Assembly: GCF_050753385.1 (NCBI RefSeq)
Contig: NZ_JBLZFZ010000024.1
Coordinates: forward strand, 1 to 64,000
Length of the DNA stretch: 64,000 nucleotides
Source: Pantanalinema rosaneae
GTDB lineage: Bacteria; Cyanobacteriota; Cyanobacteriia; Leptolyngbyales; Leptolyngbyaceae
Reading direction: 5' to 3'
The notes under the pieces are model-generated. The model saw only the letters and a program-made list of their open reading frames with translations. It had not been told where the DNA came from and did no database searches. Numbering within the stretch: the first letter of the stretch is position 1; every line of letters starts with the position of its first letter. Both the position numbers and the translations under genes were made by a program. Of this stretch, positions 17,256 to 25,428 are shown one piece after another.

Positions 17256-17816
17256 ATGCTAAATAAACAGGATAGGCATACCCATACTCCGGACTCTGTG
17301 ATTGAACCTCTGAATGGCATGATTTCTGGTGTTTATACCTTAGATGCTCTCCAGGCGACGATCGCCGCTGCTCCCCAGCACTGGCGACCGTTGGTTTTTA
17401 CAAACGGCTGTTTTGATCTGATTCACGCGGGTCATGTGCGGTATCTCCAGGCGGCTAAACAGTTGGGACGATCGCTAGTCATTGGGCTAAACAGTGACCA
17501 GTCTGTACGTACCATCAAGCCCCAGGCGGCGGGTGCTCCCCCCCGTCCGATCGTCCCGGAAGCTCAAAGAGCAGAGGTTTTGGCAGCTTTGAAACCTGTT
17601 GATGGGGTAGTGATTTTTGCCGAAACGACGGCAACTCAACTACTTGCTGCCCTTCAGCCAGAGGTGTATGCCAAGGGCGGTGACTATCAAATTGCCACCC
17701 TACCTGAAGCCCCCACTGTCCAAGCCTACGGAGGACGCATTGAACTGATTAAGATTGAAGTACCCAGTTCTACTTCCGCCATCATCCGCCGCATCCTGGC
17801 AGGTGCAGAGAATTAA
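17256..17816 (+). CDS. rfaE2: RfaE2-like heptose-1-phosphate adenylyltransferase / cytidylyltransferase-type enzyme
   Basis: Nucleotidyltransferase of the cytidylyltransferase superfamily, 186 residues, closest by eye to the adenylyltransferase half of HldE (RfaE domain II), which makes ADP-heptose for lipopolysaccharide. Signatures are VFTNGCFDLIHAGHVRYLQAAKQLG, with the HxGH nucleotide-binding motif (HAGH), the VIGLNSDQSVRTIK segment, and the C-terminal SSTSAIIRRI motif. The first 20 residues are poorly conserved, and a second Met (residue 22) could be the true start. The kinase half (RfaE1) is absent from the window. The true sugar substrate is inferred. Confidence 0.82.
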   Translation: MLNKQDRHTHTPDSVIEPLNGMISGVYTLDALQATIAAAPQHWRPLVFTNGCFDLIHAGHVRYLQAAKQLGRSLVIGLNSDQSVRTIKPQAAGAPPRPIVPEAQRAEVLAALKPVDGVVIFAETTATQLLAALQPEVYAKGGDYQIATLPEAPTVQAYGGRIELIKIEVPSSTSAIIRRILAGAEN

Positions 17817-17856
17817 GAGAATTAACTGATTGATTTATTGCTTGTAGCTGCTTGAA

Positions 17857-18624
17857 ATGAACAGTTCCACTAATCTCACAGCATCCACCCCGGCAGATCC
17901 AACTGCCCTGACGGAGCTGCGCCAGAAGCTTGCCTCTGCCCCTGAAAAGACCCAGTTACAACTGATTACTGAAGTAGGCAGCCAGGGAGAACCAGGGCTG
18001 ACTACGCTCATGGGGTTTTTGTTAGAGCGGCAGGCCGCCGCCACGAATGGTGCAGGTTCTCCTGGTCAAACTTGGCTGAAACCAGACTTGGTGATGGGTA
18101 AGGCCTACCAACTGGTATGGAGTGCCAATACGCCGCAGACCCAGGAATTTCTGCAAACTCACTTTCCGGAGGGACTTGTCCCCCTGCGATCGCCCGCTCA
18201 AGTTGACTATCGCCCTCTGCAAAAACTATTGGCAGAGCAAAATTGGCAAGCCGCTGACCAACTGACCTTGCAAAAGCTGTGTGAACTCGCAGGCCCCACG
18301 GCGACCCAGCGCAAATGGATCTACTTCACTGAGGTGGAACAGCTACCCGCGATCGATCTGCAAATCATCAATGCGCTCTGGTTGGTACATTCCGAAGGAC
18401 GATTTGGGTTTTCGGTACAGCGTGATGTTTGGCTCAGTGTCGGTAAAAACTGGGACAAACTGTGGACCAAGATTGGCTGGAAGTCAGAGAATAATTGGAC
18501 ACGCTATCCGCAAGAATTTACCTGGGATTTGACGGCTCCCCTGGGACATCTGCCGCTATCCAACCAACTACGGGGTGTTCGAGTGATTGCCTCCCTGCTT
18601 TCCCATCCTGCCTGGACAGCTTAA
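17857..18624 (+). CDS. gun4: Gun4, regulator of magnesium chelatase
   Basis: Gun4 (Ycf53) binds protoporphyrin IX and Mg-protoporphyrin and stimulates magnesium chelatase, the first committed step of chlorophyll synthesis. The 255 residues align along their full length with cyanobacterial Gun4: an N-terminal helical-repeat domain (about 15-105) followed by the porphyrin-binding core, with KLCELAGPTATQRKWIYFTE, INALWLVHSEGRFGFSVQRD, WTKIGWKSENNWTRYP and TAPLGHLPLSNQLRGVRV. Porphyrin-binding aromatic and Arg residues in the core appear intact. The gene is 40 bases after rfaE2 on the same strand and is followed by a terminator. Confidence 0.95.
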   Translation: MNSSTNLTASTPADPTALTELRQKLASAPEKTQLQLITEVGSQGEPGLTTLMGFLLERQAAATNGAGSPGQTWLKPDLVMGKAYQLVWSANTPQTQEFLQTHFPEGLVPLRSPAQVDYRPLQKLLAEQNWQAADQLTLQKLCELAGPTATQRKWIYFTEVEQLPAIDLQIINALWLVHSEGRFGFSVQRDVWLSVGKNWDKLWTKIGWKSENNWTRYPQEFTWDLTAPLGHLPLSNQLRGVRVIASLLSHPAWTA

Positions 18625-18768
18625 ATAGAGTGTTTCTTACGGGGTATGTAAGGTCATCGGGGCGTGATTGATGCCGTCCCGATATTGACATTATCAGGGC
18701 TAATCTTCTCCCTACGGTGACTCTGCCGTCAATAAACATAGATTAGGGTAATAAAAAATACACTTATT

Positions 18769-18810
18769 GCTGGCTATGACCTCCGTATTTCTTCTAGCCC
18801 AGCTTTTTTT
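18769..18810 (+). terminator. Terminator downstream of gun4
   Basis: GCTGGCT (18769-18775) pairs, with one bulged base, with AGCCCAGC (18796-18803), followed at once by seven T. It lies 145 bases after the gun4 stop and before the degenerate kinase gene. Confidence 0.65.
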
Positions 18811-19033
18811 AAACTAGAAAATTCCGTATTCTCCCCTGGCTTCAAAACGTTGATCGAGGCTGGTAAAAGGGAATGCTGTGTATAGTTAAGGACTCTCAAG
18901 ATAGTGTTCTGTTGGCACAGGCGATCGTTCAGTGGTATTCGCATTCAGTTATCGAAAGTTCACGAACAATCTCAATGGTCAGCAGCCAAATTACGGGAGT
19001 CGCATGGTGACACACGGAGGGTAAGGGGTCGGC

Positions 19034-20491
19034 ATGGTCAGCCAAGATCATCGATTATTTTGTCGCCTGGACGGTTTGACAGTATCCGCCCGGGAACAGC
19101 AACGGACACGGGTGATGGCAGAACTGGGCTTTTTGGAAGCCGAGAGTATCCCAGTCTTTGACGAAACAACCCAGACTGCCGCACATTTTCTGCGGATGCC
19201 GATCTGCATTCTGGGACTAATGGATGTCGATCGCCAGTGGTTCAAATCGGCGGTCGGGCTGTCCCGATTGGGGCTGATGAACGAACTCGCGACATCGCGG
19301 CAATTACCTCGTCTGGAAACCTTCTGTACCCATGTAGTGGATAGTCAGCAGGTGCTCGTGATTCCTGACACGTTAGCCCATCCTGCCTTTGCTAATAGTC
19401 TGTTGGTGCATCAGTATGGTATTCGGGCTTACGTGGGCGTACCGTTAATGACTTCCAACAGTTATTGTGTCGGCACCCTGGCGGTGATGGACACCACTCC
19501 CCGTGACTTTACTGACCAGGATATTGAGACTTTGCAATTGGTGGCTCGCTGGAGTATGAGCGAGTTTGAGCGGCAGCAGGCAACGCTGCATCAACTCAGT
19601 CCATCATTGTCGGTGGTCGATCGCGCCATGACGGCGGAACTTTCTCCAGCAATCCAACTGAAAGTCGAATTACTCAGCCAACTCACCCAAGAACTCCGTA
19701 CCCCCTTGACCTCCGTTATGGGTATGGCAAGTGTCCTGAACCGCGAAATCTATGGGCCGTTAACGAGTAAGCAGAAGGAATATCTGAACATCATTCACCA
19801 TAGTGGGCAGTACTTACTATCGCTGGTGAACGAAATTTTAGAGCTATCAGCGATCGAGGAAATTGACCAACGGCTGAACTTAAGTTCTGTGGATATCGAA
19901 ATGTTGTGTCAGCAGGCTATCAATACGCTGGAACAGGTAGCACAGCGACGCGAACAAAAAATTCGATTGTCAGTTGAGCCAGGGCGACGGATTTGGTTAT
20001 TAGATAAAGATAAAGTCCGGCAACTCCTGTATCATCTGGTGTTCAGTGTGATTCAGTCCTCGACGGCAGGTAGTGTGGTGCGCTTACATGTGTCGCGGCG
20101 AGAGCAGGCGTTAAATATTGCCGTGTGGGTGTCCCATCCCTGGTTAGGCGAAGGCTTACCCTATGCCGAAATTCATCCGCAACCATCGTTAGTGGCGGCT
20201 TCGAGCAGTTCCGAAGCTTCCCTGTACGATAGCTATCGATCGTTGGAAACGGGTGCCTTAGACTTGAGCGAACATCTCTATCGAGTGGCACTGGAGGATG
20301 AAATCCCTGAGTCTGAACTGTACCAGAGTTCTACTGCTGATCCCGCCGATGAGGCTGAAGTGCCCCGGAAAAATTTGGCACTGCTGTTAGGCCGCCAATT
20401 AGCCGAACTTCATGGCGGATATATCACGATTCAAGGTACTCCAGAGTCGGGTTTTCGCTATGTCGTGAGTTTGCCCCAGCCGCATCAGTAA
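19034..20491 (+). CDS. GAF-containing degenerate histidine kinase
   Basis: A 485-residue soluble sensor protein: GAF domain (about 45-180; FDETTQTAAHFLRMPICILGLMD, then YVGVPLMTSNSYCVGTLAVMD), HisKA dimerisation helix (about 208-275) and an HATPase-like C-terminus. The H-box reads LTQELRTPL, with Gln219 (codon CAA) where the phosphorylated His should be. The ATP-binding domain lacks the N-box Asn (LLYHLVFSVIQSS) and a clear DxGxG box, and contains a long insert before the conserved end LLLGRQLAELHGGYITIQG. It should not autophosphorylate. A GGAGG lies 14 bases before the ATG. It could act as a scaffold or a pseudokinase partner of another kinase. Confidence 0.82.
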   Translation: MVSQDHRLFCRLDGLTVSAREQQRTRVMAELGFLEAESIPVFDETTQTAAHFLRMPICILGLMDVDRQWFKSAVGLSRLGLMNELATSRQLPRLETFCTHVVDSQQVLVIPDTLAHPAFANSLLVHQYGIRAYVGVPLMTSNSYCVGTLAVMDTTPRDFTDQDIETLQLVARWSMSEFERQQATLHQLSPSLSVVDRAMTAELSPAIQLKVELLSQLTQELRTPLTSVMGMASVLNREIYGPLTSKQKEYLNIIHHSGQYLLSLVNEILELSAIEEIDQRLNLSSVDIEMLCQQAINTLEQVAQRREQKIRLSVEPGRRIWLLDKDKVRQLLYHLVFSVIQSSTAGSVVRLHVSRREQALNIAVWVSHPWLGEGLPYAEIHPQPSLVAASSSSEASLYDSYRSLETGALDLSEHLYRVALEDEIPESELYQSSTADPADEAEVPRKNLALLLGRQLAELHGGYITIQGTPESGFRYVVSLPQPHQ

Positions 20492-21054
20492 TGTCGGGAT
20501 AGGCAGCCACCTCTGGTAGACGCTATATTCAGCAATTCGTTGAGCCTTCAGCACTGGATGGGATGGTGGATAGATGCCATTACCATCCACTGTTAGTGTA
20601 TAAAGTTCCAATAAAGCCCAATGACTCACCTTGACACTCAAGCTGCAAATTGATTAACTTGGTGACCAGAGAATAAGAAAACGAGACTGTAGCTTCTTCT
20701 CTTGAGAGGTTGTCTCTACCTTAGGTTTGTTCGGTTAGTAATTGAGTTTAATGTATCAGGTCGGCTTTACCGATCGTGAGTTTGTTCGGCTACTAATACG
20801 TCATTTCCAGCATTAAATCAACAACTTTAATCTCAGGATGGCAAGAATTTATCCCCCATTGGTATGAATGGTTAAATTCGGTTCATCTGCCATTGTTTAA
20901 CGAATTTGTCATAACTAAATAACCATACCATTGGGAAATTTTGTTCTGTCCTGTTGGTGTTGATGCGATCGGGCGGAAGGCGATCGGTAGTCTGTCCTGT
21001 CCCCGTGTTTAACACGGTTCATTCACCCTCGTACAGTTAAAGGATAGGTAAACT
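20492..21054. other. Structured intergenic region before PTPA-CTERM gene
   Basis: About 560 bases with no gene but unusual symmetry. A degenerate 18-mer, GTTTGTTCGG[TC]TA[GC]TAAT, occurs at 20725-20742 and 20780-20797 (55 bases apart). A nested inverted repeat follows: CCCATTGGTATG (20855-20866) with CATACCATTGGG (20924-20935), enclosing AAATTCG (20874-20880) with CGAATTT (20901-20907). Last is the odd-centred perfect palindrome CCGTGTTTAACACGG at 21003-21017, 38 bases before the ATG. Confidence 0.5.
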
Positions 21055-21813
21055 ATGAACTTCAAGTCATTAAGTGCTGGGGCTGTCATTGCTGGAATGA
21101 TCACAACTGGAACTCTGGCTACTGCTCCAGCGCAGGCTGCCTGTTTGGGCAATGGTGATTGCACGAGTGTATCTCTTTTTGATGCAATCCACACTGGTGG
21201 TTTTAGCTATCAGGTAGGGGATAAGATCTTCGATAATTTTCGCAATTACACCACTGCTGAATCGGGTGGAGGAGATGCTCCTACTGATAAAGAAATCTCT
21301 TTTACGGGATTCAAGCACAGCGACACCGCCTACTATCTCAAGTTTGAAAGCAGTAAGTGGAATGTAGATGCAGGAGAAACCATTAGTACCAGTTGGTTCT
21401 ACGATATTACTTCGCTAGCCGCTCCGATTAATGGAATTGACATAGCACTTGCTGATTTTTCTTTTACATCAGGACAACCTGGCACGAAGCCGGGTCAGAT
21501 CCATATCAACGAAACGGCTTACCTACCGCCGTATGATTCCGTGGGACCTAATACCGCGTTAGCCAACCTTGGGGTAGATACGGCTCAAGGTGTTGTCGGG
21601 GGGGTAGTCTACTTCAGCCCCTTACAAAAAATCACCATTGCCAAAGGAGTTGATCTGGAGGGGCATGGCGGCACTGCCTCTCTTTCAGCTTTTAATAATT
21701 CTGTTCGCCAAGTTCCGACTCCAGCTTTACTCCCCGGCCTGATTGGTATGGGAGTGGCGGCTTGGCGGAAGCGCAAGGGTGAGGTGGCTGACGAAGTGGG
21801 GGCTGAGGGTTAA
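21055..21813 (+). CDS. PTPA-CTERM exported protein
   Basis: A 252-residue secreted protein with a Sec signal (AVIAGMITTGTLATAPAQA, cut near residue 29). Two cysteines follow closely (CLGNGDC). The C-terminus carries VPTPALLPGLIGMGVAAWRK and a basic tail, the PTPA-CTERM sorting signal, a variant of PEP-CTERM known mainly from cyanobacteria. The central region is beta-rich with no enzyme motif. A likely SD (AAAGGATAGG) precedes the ATG. It stands alone, with a structured leader upstream and a strong terminator downstream. The protein-sorting enzyme is not in the window. Confidence 0.88.
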   Translation: MNFKSLSAGAVIAGMITTGTLATAPAQAACLGNGDCTSVSLFDAIHTGGFSYQVGDKIFDNFRNYTTAESGGGDAPTDKEISFTGFKHSDTAYYLKFESSKWNVDAGETISTSWFYDITSLAAPINGIDIALADFSFTSGQPGTKPGQIHINETAYLPPYDSVGPNTALANLGVDTAQGVVGGVVYFSPLQKITIAKGVDLEGHGGTASLSAFNNSVRQVPTPALLPGLIGMGVAAWRKRKGEVADEVGAEG

Positions 21814-21847
21814 ACCAGACGCTTTGAGTTGTTAGCCTTTTAGACCG

Positions 21848-21890
21848 GATCTGATGTTGGTTGTGGAAAGCGAACATCAGATCTTTTTCT
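21848..21890 (+). terminator. Strong rho-independent terminator
   Basis: Perfect 11-bp stem GATCTGATGTT (21848-21858) with AACATCAGATC (21873-21883), followed by TTTTTCT. It closes the PTPA-CTERM gene. Confidence 0.92.
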
Positions 21891-22595
21891 ATTGCCGCAT
21901 CGTCAGCGACGTTTGCAGCTACGGAGCGTTGCTCTCTTTCACCCCCACACTGTTGCCATTGCCCACTACAGTAGATGGCTTTCTCATCATTCAACTGTCA
22001 TGGTTCAATGCTGTTGCTTTGCAGTGTAGCCGTTTTCACATTAAGAGTCATTACTAATGCTCAAGAACTTTGCGAAAAGCTTAAAATCTCCGCTAAACGT
22101 AAGGGAACTGTAAGGACTTGGGTAGAAATCCGGACAGTTCCCCAAACACGTTTAAGCCTTGAGCCAACTTGAGTTCAAGGCAACGGTCTTAGTTAGAAAT
22201 AGATAGTGGGATACAACGAAATGGATGGGTCACGATCGTCGTCAACGACGGTTAGTGGCTCTGACTGTTGGGATTGTCGGCTTGAGGCAAGGGGCTGGGG
22301 CGGGTTGGGCTGACGGTTGGTGATCGAGGGTTCAGATGCTTCAGTAAGTGCCAGATATAAGTAAGTAAACTCTTCCATAAGGTTTCAAGAACTCCAGGGG
22401 CAATAGGTTCTGTGATCAAGATCAGCACCCGATGTGATTATGATCAACTATTTTTCTACCTATGACAACAAGCCAAACCAGAGAAATCCGGAAATCCGCA
22501 ACAAAACTTGCCTCTATTGACCTATGCAGTGAGCGAATCTCTACAGCAGGTCTACAGAGGCAGGTCGATGAGTCATTGACTTTTTGGGGGGTGAC
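21891..22595. other. Long intergenic region downstream of agrE
   Basis: About 700 bases with no confident gene. Two inverted repeats cluster here: GGGAACTGT (22103-22111) with ACAGTTCCC (22134-22142), and a few dozen bases on CCTTGA with TCAAGG (about 22158-22182). Together they could form a structured RNA. A 61-codon Pro/Gln-rich frame on the minus strand (22193-22378) is possible but lacks a ribosome site at normal spacing and any recognised family. Confidence 0.4.
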
Positions 22596-24713
22596 TTAAA
22601 CGAGTTGAGCTAGTTGGTAGGGACTGGTGAGTTTTTCTAATTGCTGCACCATCAAACTGAGGAAGAGTCCGACATCCGTGACTACCCCCACCGATTCTAC
22701 GGAACCTCGATCGCTCAGCTTCGTCACCACAGCCGGATTAATATCGACGCAGACCATTTTGACACCGGCGGGAGTCATGTTACCCACACCGATCGAGTGC
22801 AGCATAGACGACAGCATCAGGATCAGATCGGCTCCTTGAATTAAGCGAGAGTAATCTGCCTGAGCTTTCAACAGATCCATTTGAGTATCAGGTAAAGGGC
22901 CATCATCTCGAATAGACCCTGCTAACGAGAAGGGTACATGATGTTGCACACATTCGTAGAAGATGCCGCTAGTCAGCACCCCTTGATGAACGGCATCGGC
23001 GATCGTGCCACAACGCCGAATCGTATTGATCACTTTCAGATGGTGACGATGCCCCCCTCGAACCGAAACTCCCCGTTTCATATCCACCCCAAGGGAGGTG
23101 CCCATCATGGCTTGTTCGATGTCATGGACTGCGATCGCATTGCCGCCTAAGAGTGCCTGCACATAGCCATCGCGGATCAGTTTTGCCAGGTGTTCGCCGC
23201 CGCCCGTGTGAATCACGACAGGGCCGGCCGTGACGACGACTTTCCCTCCCCGATCGCGAATTTGGCGCAGTTCCCAGGCAATTTGCTCTACTACCAGTTC
23301 CACCCGGCGTTCGCTGGATACCCCAGCCCCCATGAAACTGAACTCTTGAGAATTCCGATGTTCACGGGATTCGGTCTTCCGGATGGTGCGAATGCCTTCG
23401 ATGCCAACGATTACCTGATCACCGACCTGTAAATCCCGTAGCAGTTTACATTCTGCTGTGACTCCGGCGGGGGTATCGTGAACCACGATCGCGGCATCCA
23501 TGCGCTGATTGTGTACCTTCACCCATTCACATTTCACCCGCACCTCCGTGGGATAGATCGTGGTGACATAGAAATCATCGGGAGCCACGCCAGCCAGGGT
23601 AACGGTTTCTAGATTGGTATCGCAGACTTCCTGGGGACGGGGGACGGCACCTAAATCGATCAGTTGCGAGACGATCGTTTCCATCACTTCATGGGAGGGC
23701 GCAGTTACCTTTACTTCTGCCGATGAGGTGCTTTGCCGTTGTTCACCCAGACTGAAGTTGAGTACCTGGAAGCTACCGCCGCCTTCTACGATTAAATCCA
23801 ATGCTTGATTGATTAAGCCCGCATCCAGCAGATGCCCTTCCATGCGTACCACCCGGCTTTCGATCGCGGCACTGGCATGGATTTCTGCCCGCACTGGTTC
23901 CGTCACCCGTAGCGTTAAGCATTTGGCGGCACCCCCTGCCTTGAGAAATTCCGTTAGGGGCGTTTCGACGACCTCAAATCCGGCGGCAGCGAGGCGGCGT
24001 TTCAGATCATCGGAGGCCTGATTCAGGATCACCGTTTGGTTGACATTAACTGCATTACAGGCGAATTTCACAGCATCGGCTTCACTGACCACAATCCGTT
24101 TGGCGGTGGACACCCGCATTTCAATCAGGCGATTGGAATAGGAGTCAAATGCTGGAGGATAGTACAGTAGATAGCCCCCAGTTAAGGGACAGAAACAGGT
24201 ATCCAGATGATAGAAGCGCTCGTCCATTAACCGCAGTGATAGCACTTCAATGTCTAGCCATTTGGCTAAATAGGGATGGGAGTCGAGTTCCGATCGAAAT
24301 CCATACCCCGCCCAGAGCCAACGTCCTTCCCGATCAAGGAGAGCATCCCCGGCTCCTTCAAAGGGCAGATCCTTGGGCAATTCATGCACCGTGTAACCCT
24401 GTTCCAGAAACCACTGCTTGAAGAATGGTTCCTCACCCTGACGCTCTTTGTGATAGAAGCGGCTGAGAACAACATCATTTCCCAGCACAAGTCCGGCATT
24501 GGCGGTGAATACCATGTCCGGTACCCCCCGCTCTGGCTTAACCAAATCGACAATGGCTCGCTCTTTGAGGATTTGAAACAGCCCCTGCCATTGCTCGACG
24601 GCGCGATCGCGGGAGGATTTATGGATATTGCCCTCCATCCAGGGATTAATTACATAATCCACGTCGTAGTGATCGGGCGAACACATGAGGAAGCGAATTG
24701 AAGAGGATGTCAT
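22596..24713 (-). CDS. agrE: Arginine dihydrolase / ornithine cyclodeaminase-like bifunctional enzyme
   Basis: Cyanobacterial ArgZ/AgrE, about 705 residues. The N-terminal guanidine-modifying domain (1-285) hydrolyses arginine to ornithine, CO2 and two ammonia, feeding an ornithine-ammonia cycle that mobilises nitrogen, including arginine from cyanophycin. In Anabaena AgrE the C-terminal domain (about 290-700, former LOR/SDH family) converts ornithine to proline. The catalytic cysteine lies in GGAAKCLTL (Cys265 from this start). Substrate-binding elements MVFTANAGLVLGND and RFYHLDTCFCPL are present, and the nucleotide-binding C-terminal region has VVVTAGPVVIHTGGGEHLA. The start is the second ATG (MTSSSIRFLMCSPDHYDV). 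A 16-bp palindrome lies just upstream. Confidence 0.93.
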   Translation of the reverse strand: MTSSSIRFLMCSPDHYDVDYVINPWMEGNIHKSSRDRAVEQWQGLFQILKERAIVDLVKPERGVPDMVFTANAGLVLGNDVVLSRFYHKERQGEEPFFKQWFLEQGYTVHELPKDLPFEGAGDALLDREGRWLWAGYGFRSELDSHPYLAKWLDIEVLSLRLMDERFYHLDTCFCPLTGGYLLYYPPAFDSYSNRLIEMRVSTAKRIVVSEADAVKFACNAVNVNQTVILNQASDDLKRRLAAAGFEVVETPLTEFLKAGGAAKCLTLRVTEPVRAEIHASAAIESRVVRMEGHLLDAGLINQALDLIVEGGGSFQVLNFSLGEQRQSTSSAEVKVTAPSHEVMETIVSQLIDLGAVPRPQEVCDTNLETVTLAGVAPDDFYVTTIYPTEVRVKCEWVKVHNQRMDAAIVVHDTPAGVTAECKLLRDLQVGDQVIVGIEGIRTIRKTESREHRNSQEFSFMGAGVSSERRVELVVEQIAWELRQIRDRGGKVVVTAGPVVIHTGGGEHLAKLIRDGYVQALLGGNAIAVHDIEQAMMGTSLGVDMKRGVSVRGGHRHHLKVINTIRRCGTIADAVHQGVLTSGIFYECVQHHVPFSLAGSIRDDGPLPDTQMDLLKAQADYSRLIQGADLILMLSSMLHSIGVGNMTPAGVKMVCVDINPAVVTKLSDRGSVESVGVVTDVGLFLSLMVQQLEKLTSPYQLAQLV

Positions 24714-24739
24714 AAGCAATGGAACTGGGTAAATGTAGA

Positions 24740-24755
24740 CGCTGAAGCTTCAGCG
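24740..24755. promoter_or_regulatory. Perfect 16-bp palindrome upstream of agrE
   Basis: CGCTGAAGCTTCAGCG at 24740-24755 is fully self-complementary. It lies 26 bases before the agrE ATG, inside the probable 5' untranslated region. It may be a regulator operator or a small RNA hairpin. No NtcA consensus overlaps it. Confidence 0.45.
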
Positions 24756-24987
24756 AAGGTAGGCAAGCCAATCGTCTATTTTATTACAGGCGCTTATCCG
24801 AAACGATTGACCTATCTAGAAAAGTTATGAAACTCTGACAAACTAAAAATTACAACGTGCTCTCTCGCGACGATCGCGACCTGGAATGAGGATTCCCATG
24901 ATGATTCAGATGCCAGGGGCAGCAATCAGCGCTAATCTGAAGGAATTGAGCCTGTGTCCAGATCTCTACTGTTACTGGGAGTTGACT

Positions 24988-25248
24988 ATGCCTCGAATTA
25001 ACCCCTACACCTTACAAATGCAAATTACCCGCATGTTTGAGCAGGGGCAGTCGTTGTTTGCCACGATGAAAGTCCAAGATTGGCTGAAGGAACGCAACGA
25101 AGATCCTCATGCCTATGATATCGCGTTTCATCAGAAGCCTGCACCTCCCGGCTCAGGCGAAGTCATGGTAGTGGAAATTGAACTGCGGCGCAAAGATGGC
25201 AAGCCTGTAGATAGTTGGTTACAGGAACAGGCGAATCAACATGCTTAA
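24988..25248 (+). CDS. Hypothetical protein, 86 residues
   Basis: Small soluble protein, MPRINPYTLQMQITRMFEQ onward, with helix then strand propensity and a hydrophilic C-terminus. I recognise no domain. The frame is open from ATG 24886, but the first 34 residues look like noise, and the ATG at 24988 has the plausible ribosome-site remnant GGGAG about ten bases ahead. It is divergent from agrE and convergent with the beta-helix protein gene. Codon use matches its neighbours, which supports a real gene. Confidence 0.55.
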   Translation: MPRINPYTLQMQITRMFEQGQSLFATMKVQDWLKERNEDPHAYDIAFHQKPAPPGSGEVMVVEIELRRKDGKPVDSWLQEQANQHA

Positions 25249-25297
25249 TCAGAGTCTTCCCGATTCTATGGCTACGATTCACATAATGGGGTTGCCA

Positions 25298-25341
25298 TAA
25301 AAAACGATCGCTGGCAAGAATGTCCCTACAACAGCGATCGT
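25298..25341 (-). terminator. Terminator of the beta-helix/SPOR gene
   Basis: Read on the minus strand, ACGATCGCTG (25341-25332) pairs perfectly with CAGCGATCGT (25313-25304) around an 18-base loop, followed by TTTTTT. Both arms contain CGATCG, the core of the HIP1 octamer, so a common repeat has been used as a terminator stem. Confidence 0.8.
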
Positions 25342-25428
25342 CATCAGTGCATCAGCTGGAATCCGGTTAATCCGGTCTGTAGGGTTGTCAGTGATTTCAG
25401 AGCGACTTACTTTGTTCTTTGCAAAACT

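Noticed and set aside
21975..22172. 65-codon frame between the PTPA-CTERM gene and agrE
   Set aside because: It crosses inverted repeats in a non-coding region, has no ribosome site and matches nothing known.
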